This document shows, in pieces, positions 28,901 to 38,822 of a DNA stretch of 64,000 bases. The notes beneath the pieces are model-generated. The model had not been told where the DNA came from. It saw only the letters and a program-made list of their open reading frames with translations, and did no database searches. The translations under genes and the position numbers were made by a program. The stretch is from Candidatus Heimdallarchaeota archaeon (GTDB taxonomy: Archaea; Asgardarchaeota; Heimdallarchaeia; Heimdallarchaeales; Heimdallarchaeaceae), in contig DAOVER010000012.1 in assembly GCA_030668875.1 (NCBI GenBank), positions 1 to 64,000 on the forward strand, given 5' to 3'. Position 1 is the stretch's first letter; every line of letters starts with the position of its first letter.

Positions 28901-29619
28901 ATCCCTCTCTTTAATCGATTTATTAGAAATGGATGAAATTGTAAATCTTCCATCTTTTTACTGGTTGTTTCAATATCATATTCTAGTCGAACATGCTCAT
29001 ATTCAAAGTCCTTGCTTTTTTCATTTATTTTGAAAATCATAAAAGAAGCTCTTGAATCATTATCTCGGGGTTGACCTACGGAACCAGGATTAAAAAGATG
29101 CTTTTTCTCATTTACGATGTGTAATGGTTTATGAGTGTGCCCTACGAATAGAAAATCTATTTCTGTGAACTCTCTTGTAATTTCAAAAAACATATTGTAT
29201 GACCATGAAGGCAAATTTGGAGAAACATAATCTCGTAAAGGTTCTCTTGGAGAACCATGAACAAACATTGCGTTTCCTTCAGAAATGAAAAGTGGAAATA
29301 TGGAAAATAGTGGGTGAGACCCCAGAAGTTGAATTTCTTGATCTGATAGTTGTTCTTTTGTCCACAAAAGTGATAGCTTTGGAAGTGGATTAAAATGGAT
29401 GAAGTTATTAGTAAAAAGTGCATAATCGTGGTTACCTACTACATGGATTTGTGACATACTCTCAACAACTTTTATACATTCCTTGGGGTTAGGTCCGTAT
29501 CCAACTGTGTCACCTAAGTAAATAATAATGTCAGGTGATAGGTCTCTGATTTGATCACTAACTACATTTAGAGCTTCAAGATTTGAATGCACATCAGAGA
29601 ATATTGCAAGGGTAATCAT
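28897..29619 (-). CDS. YfcE-type metallophosphoesterase
   Basis: IFSDVHSNLEAL, YLGDTVGYGPNPKEC, VVGNHD, GHTHKP, NPGSVGQPRDND. Confidence 0.9.
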   Translation of the reverse strand: MITLAIFSDVHSNLEALNVVSDQIRDLSPDIIIYLGDTVGYGPNPKECIKVVESMSQIHVVGNHDYALFTNNFIHFNPLPKLSLLWTKEQLSDQEIQLLGSHPLFSIFPLFISEGNAMFVHGSPREPLRDYVSPNLPSWSYNMFFEITREFTEIDFLFVGHTHKPLHIVNEKKHLFNPGSVGQPRDNDSRASFMIFKINEKSKDFEYEHVRLEYDIETTSKKMEDLQFHPFLINRLKRGI

Positions 29620-29688
29620 TAGTAACTCTCAAACAAGGTTTACTCTTAAAGTATAATAAGATTTTTCAGAAAAAGAAAAAGTTAAAGA

Positions 29689-30621
29689 TTATTTAGATCT
29701 CCACTGTTTCTCCATTTCAATGATTTCGTCTGATACAATCGTTTGTAACTTTTGTGGGGCTACTTCAAATGATACATTTGTTGCTCCATAACTCAGAATT
29801 TCTCCTTCAAGCTCAATAGGTAGAGGTTTAGCCATCTCCAATGTAACTTTCTTAGCTCGAAGATAATAAACGCCTTCTCTTCCAAGATGTTTTCCCGGTT
29901 TCAACGCATTCAGGAGATTTATTTGACTCATTTTTCTAATATCCCTTACATAAAGCACAGCAAAATCATCCATGAAATGGTAGTTATCAGGTAACACATT
30001 AAAACCTCCACCAAATCTACTACCTGGACCAACAGCCAGCATCACTAAGCCAACATCTTCTAACACTTGATCATCGATTGTTATAGTAGATTTAACTAGT
30101 CGATATTGGAGAAGCTTCTTGAAAGCTAAATAGTAGTATTTCAAAAAGCCTTTTAACCACTTTGCTTCTGTGAAGGAAGCAACTGATACAGTTGCACCAA
30201 CTCCGGTATCTGCAACGTTTATAAAATACCGTTTATCACCATTAGTTTCTGCAATTCCAACAGTTACTCCAATTGTCTTGCCTACTTCTAGAATATCTAA
30301 GCTTCTATTGAAATCATCATCGAAATCTAAGCTAATGGAAAAATCATTGCCATTTCCAAGAGGGATTATACCAAATTTTGTGTCAGTTCCATATAAACCA
30401 TTAGCAACTTCATTTATTGTTCCATCTCCCCCTACAGCAACAACACAATCAAAGTCCTTTTCCATTTCTTTTACAATTTCTATTGCATGGCCTTGGTGTT
30501 GAGTGTATATCGATTTATGATCAAGTCCTCTTTTTAATATCTCTTCCTCAACAATTGGCCACGTTTTTCCAATTCCTCCGTTGCGAGCGTTTGGATTAAT
30601 AACGAAAAGATAAGTTGTCAT
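29689..30621 (-). CDS. Diacylglycerol kinase-catalytic-domain lipid kinase
   Basis: VINPNARNGGIGKTWP, VAVGGDGTINEVANGL, GIIPLGNGNDFS. Confidence 0.9.
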   Translation of the reverse strand: MTTYLFVINPNARNGGIGKTWPIVEEEILKRGLDHKSIYTQHQGHAIEIVKEMEKDFDCVVAVGGDGTINEVANGLYGTDTKFGIIPLGNGNDFSISLDFDDDFNRSLDILEVGKTIGVTVGIAETNGDKRYFINVADTGVGATVSVASFTEAKWLKGFLKYYYLAFKKLLQYRLVKSTITIDDQVLEDVGLVMLAVGPGSRFGGGFNVLPDNYHFMDDFAVLYVRDIRKMSQINLLNALKPGKHLGREGVYYLRAKKVTLEMAKPLPIELEGEILSYGATNVSFEVAPQKLQTIVSDEIIEMEKQWRSK

Positions 30622-30674
30622 AATATAAGGAATTTTTTGCTCTTATTTAAACATTCATGCGAAAAATAAGGAAC

Positions 30675-30763
30675 TGGAGCCTCAGAGGGGATTCGAACCC
30701 CTGCCCTGTGACTTTCTCGATAGTTTACGAGATCACTGCTCTGGCCATCTGAGCTACCGAGGC
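30675..30763 (-). tRNA. tRNA-Thr(CGT) with 12-nt intron after position 37, CCA encoded
   Basis: Minus strand GCCTCGG...GTGAT-CTCGTA-[AACTATCGAGAA]-A-GTCAC...AGGGG-TTCGAAT-CCCCT-CTGAGGC; CUCG/CGAG 4-bp helix with 3-nt bulges UAA and AAA (BHB-like). Confidence 0.9.
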
Positions 30764-30917
30764 ATTGTTTATCCTTTTCTCTAGATAGATTTAAAGATTT
30801 TATGTATAGGTTCATTTACATTGATTAAGTGAGACTTGTTCATTATATTGTGAATTTTAGAGAGAGAATCTCACATAAAATGAAGAAAAGAATAATGATG
30901 ATTTTCTTTATTTCTTA

Positions 30918-32141
30918 TTATTCCATTGGAAAGGCGGCATATCCTCTGAACTCAATCCAGTCCCTTAGTTCATCTTCTATTATTTCTTGTATTGCATCTT
31001 GGTCTAGATCTTTAGACATGTTTTCATCTGTTGTTAACATAGCCATAACATAACGTTCGCCACTGAATTTCAAATCACGAAGAATGAAAATTTCATTTAC
31101 ATTGTCATCTAGAGTATACCGTCTAATTCTTAGAAAGGGTTCTCGTATATCAACAATTGATTCGATTGCATCATAATATGCATTATGAGCTAAGTCTTCA
31201 AGCTCTTCTTCTTTTGCAAATCTAGCAAAACAGACATTGCTTCTGAAATCGTACAAACCAAAGAAATCTGAATCTAGCCCCTCAGCAACACTTTTTGTGG
31301 CTTGCTGCACACCCTCTTGTATTAAGGAAATTCCTCTAAATATGTGTGAGAATGCACCAAGAATAGATGAACGAATTCTAACACTTGTTCTAAAGAAATC
31401 TTTTGCAGGATTAAAGTAAGGACATTTATCAGCCATGTATTCAATGATGGAACTGAAAACCTCTGCACTTTTATCGTCAATCTCATATTCAGGATCTGAT
31501 TTGTGGAAGAAAATTTTCCAAGGAACTTTAATTTTGAGATTGTTTGCTACATTAATAATTTGTTTTAGATATTCAAAACTTTCTTGGAATCTATCTTTAG
31601 CTTGTATATCTATCACATAGATTATAGTATCTGTTCCAACAAAATATTGCTGTGGATTTTCTAAATAATCTTCACGGTAAATACTTTGCCCTCCTAACTC
31701 GTGAAGATGAACATCCATTCCAAAAACTTCAATTTTGCTGCGAAGAAGACCGCGGGTTGGTGTTAATCCATTTAATCTCTGGAATAAAGAGGATAATGCA
31801 CCCCTATGTTTTAATGCGATTGAAAGAGAAGTTTTTCCAGCGTTGTCAATACCAACCATTATTATTTTTGCACCAGTAGTGACTTTCTCTGTTTCCTCAA
31901 CTAATAAAAGTCTGCTAGCAGCTATCCAACTATTTATTCTCTCTTTGGGGACTTTCTTAGCCATTTTAGCGTATTGATCACTCCATTTGGTAGAGAGATT
32001 CTCAATTGTGTCTAAACCTAGTTCTTTCAAGAGTTTAGATTCTTCTTCTGTTATATCTAACAGAGCTACAACAGGAAAGTTCCTAAGATCTTCTTTATCC
32101 TTGTATTCATCTTTTAGCAATTTGTCCTTTAGTTCAGACAT
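30918..32141 (-). CDS. Asgard-type Arf/Rag-like GTPase with N-terminal helical (HhH/SAM-like) and C-terminal longin/roadblock-like regions
   Basis: GIDNAGKTS P-loop, HELGGQ, FHKSD (Rag-like HKxD); about 70-aa N-terminal and about 130-aa C-terminal extra regions. Confidence 0.8.
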   Translation of the reverse strand: MSELKDKLLKDEYKDKEDLRNFPVVALLDITEEESKLLKELGLDTIENLSTKWSDQYAKMAKKVPKERINSWIAASRLLLVEETEKVTTGAKIIMVGIDNAGKTSLSIALKHRGALSSLFQRLNGLTPTRGLLRSKIEVFGMDVHLHELGGQSIYREDYLENPQQYFVGTDTIIYVIDIQAKDRFQESFEYLKQIINVANNLKIKVPWKIFFHKSDPEYEIDDKSAEVFSSIIEYMADKCPYFNPAKDFFRTSVRIRSSILGAFSHIFRGISLIQEGVQQATKSVAEGLDSDFFGLYDFRSNVCFARFAKEEELEDLAHNAYYDAIESIVDIREPFLRIRRYTLDDNVNEIFILRDLKFSGERYVMAMLTTDENMSKDLDQDAIQEIIEDELRDWIEFRGYAAFPME

Positions 32142-32316
32142 ATCTCTTATTCTCCAGAGTTAGTAAAGATAATTATTTATCCTCTTGGATATATATTCTC
32201 TCTGTCAAATAAGTATTTTGTTAACGCTAGTAGAAAGCTAACTAATAATTTCTATCCATAAATAAAATTTAAAAAGGCAAAAGCTAGCGCTTACTTAATC
32301 GAATGGAGTATTCAAA

Positions 32317-34341
32317 ATGCGAACACACAGAGTCAAAGGACTTATATTTTTATCAACAATCATATTAGGTTTAGTTCTTACAAGCTTCTTTGGAGCTTCT
32401 ATGACATTTACAGACCCTAATACTGTATCACAACTTGATCAAACAACCATAGAAAATTTAGTTTTCTTAAATAGCACATCTCCAATTATTGATGGAAACT
32501 TAGAAAGTTTTGAAGGAGAATGGGAAAATGCTACTGTATACAATACTGAATTTGGTTTAGGGAATAAAGCTTTGACAATACGTGTTTTGGCAAATGAAAC
32601 TCACTTGTTTATGGGTATAAATTATGTTAGCTCAATATTCATACCAGTCAATACAACCATTCCAATAGATGAGGAATTCAATAATGAAACTCATACTTGG
32701 TATGCAATTGTTTTTGATAGAAACTATGATTTTATAGCAGGTTCAGAGTTAACTCCTGATGACGCTATAGTGATAAATTATAGAGAAGAAGGAGCACAGG
32801 ATGCATACATCAATGGAACAGAGCTAAACTCTATTGCAATTGATGTAGATGTCACAGGCATAGAAAATTCTTATGCATATGTTAATGGAACATTCCTCGA
32901 TGATTTTGGTGAACATATTGTTACAATTGAAGTTGTGAAGGAACTTGAATCTAATGATGAAATTGGGAATGATATTGATTTACATGCAAGTGAATTCATA
33001 CACTTTGAAATGATAGTGGTTGAAAATCAAACTGCCATATATAATAGAACATTACTAAATAAGACAGATGCATTCACAGGATGGAAAAACATTCGACTTG
33101 TTACTTTGCATGATTATTTTTCATATGTGGAAGATGCATCAGATCTAGACGTACTAATTTACATTTCAGAATCAGAAGCATCAAATTATGATAATCTAAG
33201 CAGCATTATCGTGTTCTTAACAAATTGTGGTGTAAATGTAACATATTCGTTTGATTCTATTGATTCTGATGTTACCTATCAGAGTTTGTCTCAATTTAAT
33301 CTTTTAATCCTTATTGGAGCACAACCCGATTTAACTAATAACGAAATAGATGCAATCGCCCTCTATGTTGCTTCTGGTGGAAGTGTATATGTTCTTGCAG
33401 ATCCTGTTAGCAAAAATGGAAAATTGAATCAATTATTGTCTAAATTCGGAATGGAGGTGTATAGTTCATACCTATACTCTACAGATACTGCTGTTAATTC
33501 TTCTATTGAGATTGATGTATCCGAAATCGAATCTCTACCATATATGACTGGTACAAATATCTTCACTGATCAAAGCGTAAATGAAATTTTATACACAGGA
33601 ACAGCAATTAACTTCACATCTGAACTAGGGGAAGGTAAGTTTTTGTTCCAAGAAGGTGATCTTTATCCAATCATAAATCTTACAGGAGATTATTACATAG
33701 ATTCTGATAATAACGGTGAGTTCAACACAGAGGATATAACACTTAACGATACAATAGTTCAAGCAGGATTAGAGTTGCAAAGAGGAGGTAGATTCATAGT
33801 TACCGGTTCTGCAGATCTACTGAATGCAAGTTACATCGCAGAAAGAGACAACAAAATATTCTTCTTGAGGCAAATCCAATGGTTGATGAAACTACAAAAT
33901 GCAATAAACTTTGAAAACTATGTTGTTGAAGAAGCTAATATTATTGAAGGAGAATCAATAAGTGTTACGGTTTCAGTTCTTGGAGACAATGAAACAGTTT
34001 TAACTGACTTAAGAGCCTGGGTAGTTGTACAGGAATTAAAATCAGATAGAAACAATATCACGTTAACTAAGCATGAAGACAATATCAATTTCAACGGAAC
34101 AATCACTCCTGAGGGTGTAAAAGCTAATTTCGTTGACATTAGTATTAGACTGCACCAAAGAGGTTATGGTTATAATGAGACAGAATTAGTGGAAGTGTTT
34201 CTGCAAGCAGTCATAGGAAAACCTATTAACATTGAAGTAACTGCAACAATCATATTTGTAGTTTCAATCGGTTTAGCAGCTTTAGGTGCTATTGCAGTTA
34301 AAAAATATAAGATACCAGAAGTGGAAGAAAAACGAAAATAA
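32317..34341 (+). CDS. Secreted/membrane-anchored protein with CBM9/DOMON-like N-terminus and C-terminal TM
   Basis: Signal peptide LIFLSTIILGLVLTSFFGAS; IIDGNLESFEGEWENATVYN; C-terminal TM ATIIFVVSIGLAALGAIAVKKYK. Confidence 0.65.
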   Translation: MRTHRVKGLIFLSTIILGLVLTSFFGASMTFTDPNTVSQLDQTTIENLVFLNSTSPIIDGNLESFEGEWENATVYNTEFGLGNKALTIRVLANETHLFMGINYVSSIFIPVNTTIPIDEEFNNETHTWYAIVFDRNYDFIAGSELTPDDAIVINYREEGAQDAYINGTELNSIAIDVDVTGIENSYAYVNGTFLDDFGEHIVTIEVVKELESNDEIGNDIDLHASEFIHFEMIVVENQTAIYNRTLLNKTDAFTGWKNIRLVTLHDYFSYVEDASDLDVLIYISESEASNYDNLSSIIVFLTNCGVNVTYSFDSIDSDVTYQSLSQFNLLILIGAQPDLTNNEIDAIALYVASGGSVYVLADPVSKNGKLNQLLSKFGMEVYSSYLYSTDTAVNSSIEIDVSEIESLPYMTGTNIFTDQSVNEILYTGTAINFTSELGEGKFLFQEGDLYPIINLTGDYYIDSDNNGEFNTEDITLNDTIVQAGLELQRGGRFIVTGSADLLNASYIAERDNKIFFLRQIQWLMKLQNAINFENYVVEEANIIEGESISVTVSVLGDNETVLTDLRAWVVVQELKSDRNNITLTKHEDNINFNGTITPEGVKANFVDISIRLHQRGYGYNETELVEVFLQAVIGKPINIEVTATIIFVVSIGLAALGAIAVKKYKIPEVEEKRK

Positions 34342-34436
34342 TCCACTTTTTTCTTTCTATTTCTAGAAAAAGTAATAAGGCAATTTTCATAAATGTACAA
34401 GAGATAGTACTTCAGTTAAATCTCTGGTGGTAAACA

Positions 34437-34895
34437 GTGCATAAAGGTTTTATAACAAAACAACTGAAGCCGAAAGAACTAAAATCAAGAGTAATTGATA
34501 TACCAGAGAAAGATAGAAAAATGTTCCCAAAAGTGGGAGTGTTATTTTTTATTGAATCGCTTAATGAATATTATGGAGGTCATATTACAAAAGATGGGAG
34601 TATCACAGGATTAGATCAGTGGTTTGAAGATTATCCTGTCAAACAAAATGACACCATAATCATATCAAAGTATTCGGAGGGATTTTACCTTACATCATTA
34701 TCTGAGACAATAAATCAACAACAGTATTTCAATCTCGAAATGGAAAGAATTCTTTCGTTAGAACCAGAAGATATCTTGTGTCCAAACTGTAGGTACAAGC
34801 TGGAACATGCTGGAAAAGGATCAAGGGAAGATTCATATGTTTTAAAATGTGCAAGGTGTGGTTTTACTTTAGTGAAGAAAAGTCTTTTTGATTAA
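34437..34895 (+). CDS. Hypothetical protein with C-terminal zinc ribbon
   Basis: CPNCRYKL...LKCARCGFTL. Confidence 0.55.
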   Translation: MHKGFITKQLKPKELKSRVIDIPEKDRKMFPKVGVLFFIESLNEYYGGHITKDGSITGLDQWFEDYPVKQNDTIIISKYSEGFYLTSLSETINQQQYFNLEMERILSLEPEDILCPNCRYKLEHAGKGSREDSYVLKCARCGFTLVKKSLFD

Positions 34896-34904
34896 TTGGG
34901 TAAT

Positions 34905-34941
34905 AATAAAGAGCTTTTACGAAAAAAAGCTATTCTTTATT
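34905..34941. terminator. Long hairpin (8 bp + bulge + 6 bp) after the zinc-ribbon gene
   Basis: AATAAAGA-GCTTTT-ACGAAA-AAAAGC-TAT-TCTTTATT; a second weaker hairpin GTGGAAA/TTTTTCAC follows. Confidence 0.45.
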
Positions 34942-35035
34942 CTGAGTGGAAATCAGCGGCTTTTTCACTTCTTTGTATATGAGTAAACATATCTATGTAT
35001 TATGTGCCTTTTTGTGTGTATTCTAACTCCATCAC

Positions 35036-35656
35036 ATGAAACTTATGTTACATAACCTATGGATAGCTAAAGATACTGGTGAATGCCTTTTCCATAAAAG
35101 GTATGGTAGCATAGAGCAAGATGAGAATTTAATCACAAGTTTCCTGAGTGCAATAGAGATTTTTGCACAGAACATAGATAATGGATGCGATTTTCTACAA
35201 ACTTCCAGCTACAAATTCATCTACATAACTGGAGAACAAACTGTTACAGTTGCATGTGTAGATAGCAAAGATGATGAAAATATCATTCGTCAAGAGCTCG
35301 TAAAGATAGAGAAAGAATTCTATAGTAGATTCTCGCAAGAATTAAAGGAATGGAATGGACGAGTAGAGGGGTTTGCCGATTTATCAGATTATGTTGATAA
35401 TCACTTGAAAAAATACAGTTCTCCCATCAAGGAATTAACAGATTCTAAACTTGAATTAAACCCAATTGTTACAGAAGAGAATCTAAAGAGCAAATTTAGT
35501 CCACAACAGGAAAAAGTTATTTCTCTCTTAAAATACAAAGGTACAGCAACACTTCATGATATTATCAAACTTATGAAACTCTCAGAAACTGATGCTGAAA
35601 AAGCAGCAAAAGGACTTTTGTACCATGACATCATAAGACAGATTCCAAGTGCATAA
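35036..35656 (+). CDS. Longin/roadblock-like domain fused to a C-terminal wHTH
   Basis: LHNLWIAKDTGECLFHKRYGSIEQDENLITSFLSAIEIFAQNI (longin-like); C-term QQEKVISLLKYKGTATLHDIIKLMKLSETDAEKAAKGLLYHDII. Confidence 0.6.
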   Translation: MKLMLHNLWIAKDTGECLFHKRYGSIEQDENLITSFLSAIEIFAQNIDNGCDFLQTSSYKFIYITGEQTVTVACVDSKDDENIIRQELVKIEKEFYSRFSQELKEWNGRVEGFADLSDYVDNHLKKYSSPIKELTDSKLELNPIVTEENLKSKFSPQQEKVISLLKYKGTATLHDIIKLMKLSETDAEKAAKGLLYHDIIRQIPSA

Positions 35657-35743
35657 TATCAGTACCAATTCTTGCTATTGTTTTTATGAATCATCTGATA
35701 CGTTACTTTATTAAGAGATTTGTCTCAAATTTAATAGTAATTA

Positions 35744-36169
35744 TTGGTGATATGGTTGAAAACGTTTAATGACACAGTAAGATTTGAAACAACTGGAGAA
35801 ATTGATATTATAGATTTAACTGAAAAATTCAGTAAATGTGTTCAAAATTCTGGGATTAGTAATGGAATATTGTCAGCTAATGTCATAGGATCAACAGGAG
35901 CACTAACAACAATAGAATACGAGCACCGTGTACTGGATGATTTTAGACAAATTCTACACAAACTAGTTCCAAAAGGTGCAGGATATAAACATGATATTAT
36001 CGATTCCAATGCTCATTCGCATTTACGAGCATCACTAATTGGTCCTAGTCTAACAATCTCAATTCATGAAGGAAGGATGCAATTAGGGACATGGCAACAA
36101 CCGGTTTTTGTGTGTTTAGATGTTAAATCTAGATCAAGAAAAGTAGCGATAACTATCATTGGTGAATGA
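35744..36169 (+). CDS. YjbQ/UPF0047 family protein
   Basis: GSTGALTTIEYE, DSNAHSHLRASLIGPSLTISIHEGRMQLGTWQQPVFVCLD. Confidence 0.93.
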   Translation: MVIWLKTFNDTVRFETTGEIDIIDLTEKFSKCVQNSGISNGILSANVIGSTGALTTIEYEHRVLDDFRQILHKLVPKGAGYKHDIIDSNAHSHLRASLIGPSLTISIHEGRMQLGTWQQPVFVCLDVKSRSRKVAITIIGE

Positions 36170-36405
36170 GATTGAGCTCAGAATATTATGTGATTCGATG
36201 CACAAAGAAAGAATGTGGAAAGTTTAGTTATTGCAAAGCTAATCAAAAAACCAAAATGTGTCCCTATTGTGAACATCGAATAAAGATTGAAAAGGCAAGT
36301 AAAACAGAAGTTAATTCCGTGGTCCATGCTAGGAAACTTGTTCAAGAGTTTAATAAAAAACTAGGAGAAATGACTGAACCTTGGTGGTATAAGTCTGATA
36401 CATGA
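36166..36405 (+). CDS. Small DUF1922-like zinc-ribbon protein
   Basis: YVIRCTKKECGKFSYCKANQKTKMCPYCEHRI. Confidence 0.6.
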   Translation: MRLSSEYYVIRCTKKECGKFSYCKANQKTKMCPYCEHRIKIEKASKTEVNSVVHARKLVQEFNKKLGEMTEPWWYKSDT

Positions 36406-36490
36406 TATAAAAAAATCATCGGTAGAGTAATATATTATTAAAAAAGAAAGTGTCACAATATTTTTTTACCCTCATTCAAACATATTACTA

Positions 36491-38755
36491 ATGCCTTATT
36501 CAAAAGAAACTATAGAACTATTGAGTGATTCACCTTTCAAGCAATTTGTCTTAATGGAGCTAGAAAGAGAAAGATTATATCAATCATTCATAGAGATTGA
36601 TGAATTAGATGAAATTAGCAAAATATGGCTAGGTTTTTCGAAAATATGTGCTCAATCACTCGCAGATGTTTCATCAATAGCAAATTTGCTTTATGATCGT
36701 TACATCGATGAATGGACCAGAGATAAAACACAAATAGGGGCTGATGAAAAACGTAAAAAATCATTAACTGGAAAAATCGAAGATTTGCAAGAATTTCAGA
36801 TGGAATCAGCAATATTAATGATTGTTTATGCAGAGATAGTAAATGCTGGTATCTTTGGTACAGCCCCTTCTGATGATTATTGTATATCATTTATTGAGGG
36901 TTATCGTATTCTGAACAATATATCACAAACGTACTTTGATTCAAATCATCCAAGAGCTTCTAGTATAGAGGAGCTGATGTTAACAATTCTGCTCGTAAAT
37001 CAGAAACAACAGGTACTTAATCTTCTTGAAGAATCCCCCTATTTCAAAGATAAAACCACTACTTCTCAAGAAAAGGCATCTTATGAATTAACACAAGCAG
37101 AATTTGATGTTTCTTTCACAGCACAGTTTTTCCAGAAACTTCGAAATGATTGGTGGTGGAATGATGCTATTGCATCCTATTCTATTTACGAAAGAAGTTT
37201 AACACATCTACAAAATGCATTAAGCATTTACAAAAACCTTCCCGAGGATCCTGAATTAATAGTAAAGCAAATTGAACAAAATCTTATACTAACAAATCTT
37301 GCAATGAGGAATAAGGAACTCATTGAACATTATCTTAGACTTAGTTTTGAGGCAGCTAAAAACGACAATTTTATGGCTAGTGTAGAGTATCTCAATTTGG
37401 TACTAGGGTTAGGTAACGAAGCTCTAGAGGCTATTTCAGCAAATATTCACCAAGAAGCAACAAATCTCAAAATAAAAGAGAATATAATAAAGGAAGAAAC
37501 CATTCATACTTTTCTACAAGGCATATCACTTTTAGCAGCTAAGACATCGCAATTGAATTCTATGATTAGTACAGCTAAGAAAGAAGCGATACAAGATTTA
37601 ATAAAACAAATTGAAGAAATAGTTAACAGTCCAGATCTCAACATCAATAAGAATTACGTAAGTAGTTTACCATTTGTGTATCTAAATTATGTTCAAGAAT
37701 TTAAAATTGCATTGCTTGAAAATACACCATTTGAAGAAGCGATGAAAAGGGCTGAGCAAAATTTCACACGATTCTTTGAAAGGTTAGAATTTGCAACCAG
37801 TGATCTAGCATCTCAGTTAATTGAATTAGATAGGAAAGGCAAGAAGATTAAACAAGGAACAGTTTCTCAAATGATAGAGAATATTCAGAATATAAAACTG
37901 GCTACTTATTTTTTACCAAAAAGTGAAGATAAACTGTACATTGTAAAGGATATTGAATGTCTAGAATTCATTGCAAACTCAATCCAGTTAGAACAATTCT
38001 TGAGAGATAAAGAAACAAATGAAGTTCTTGATTTAATTTATCATGCGAAAGCTCATTATTATTCAACAAAAGCTTTAGAGATAACTCAATTAAGCAGTTT
38101 TACAAGAATTGATAGTGAATGGGTTGAAAAACGATATAGTCAAACATTTATTCAAGGTCAAGATATTGAATTACGTCTATTTGAACTAGCCAGACAGTAT
38201 CTCTTTCTAAATACAGTAATTGATGAGATTGCTAACAGTTACAAGGTTGCAAATACTGAAGATAAGACAATTTTAGACAATTATCAAGCAATTATAAAAC
38301 ATGCTTTCAACCAATTTGCAGTTTTTGATGCAATCAATATACGTATTGCTGATGATTGTAATGAATTATTAAAACACAAAAAGTTATTTGTTATAGAAAC
38401 TTCTGACATCAACTGGAAAGCTATAGAGGTAAAGAAACAGCTAACTGACACTCTGATAGATTTTCTTGAAGCTACAAAGAATGCTATTCTCGGTTATGGA
38501 GCCAGTAAGAATAAGGACACATACAAAGCTGCTTCATATTTCAATGATGCATCAAAATTTGCTAAGAATTCTAATGAGACAATGCAACCAATATCACATT
38601 ATGATGAAACATTTGCACAGTTGGCAAAAACTGCTTATGAGTATAGTATCTTGCTTAAGGAATTGGAGAGAAAAGCTAGAAATAGTGAAAAGTTACAGAA
38701 TCTTCCAATGGATCAGATATTTAACACACTGAAACAACTTACTTTTCTTTCTTGA
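36491..38755 (+). CDS. Large alpha-helical protein of unknown function
   Basis: 754-aa ORF, helical/repeat-like, no recognised catalytic motif. Confidence 0.6.
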   Translation: MPYSKETIELLSDSPFKQFVLMELERERLYQSFIEIDELDEISKIWLGFSKICAQSLADVSSIANLLYDRYIDEWTRDKTQIGADEKRKKSLTGKIEDLQEFQMESAILMIVYAEIVNAGIFGTAPSDDYCISFIEGYRILNNISQTYFDSNHPRASSIEELMLTILLVNQKQQVLNLLEESPYFKDKTTTSQEKASYELTQAEFDVSFTAQFFQKLRNDWWWNDAIASYSIYERSLTHLQNALSIYKNLPEDPELIVKQIEQNLILTNLAMRNKELIEHYLRLSFEAAKNDNFMASVEYLNLVLGLGNEALEAISANIHQEATNLKIKENIIKEETIHTFLQGISLLAAKTSQLNSMISTAKKEAIQDLIKQIEEIVNSPDLNINKNYVSSLPFVYLNYVQEFKIALLENTPFEEAMKRAEQNFTRFFERLEFATSDLASQLIELDRKGKKIKQGTVSQMIENIQNIKLATYFLPKSEDKLYIVKDIECLEFIANSIQLEQFLRDKETNEVLDLIYHAKAHYYSTKALEITQLSSFTRIDSEWVEKRYSQTFIQGQDIELRLFELARQYLFLNTVIDEIANSYKVANTEDKTILDNYQAIIKHAFNQFAVFDAINIRIADDCNELLKHKKLFVIETSDINWKAIEVKKQLTDTLIDFLEATKNAILGYGASKNKDTYKAASYFNDASKFAKNSNETMQPISHYDETFAQLAKTAYEYSILLKELERKARNSEKLQNLPMDQIFNTLKQLTFLS

Positions 38756-38822
38756 TTTTTTTTTTTTTATTTGATGGAAGTCTACATTTTGATAACAAAT
38801 AGCGAATTTTTTTTAAATCAGT

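Noticed and set aside
30618-30815. 65-aa minus-strand ORF
   Set aside because: Translation of tRNA-Thr sequence (GSSDGQSSDLV...GVRIPSEAP is typical of tRNA read-through).
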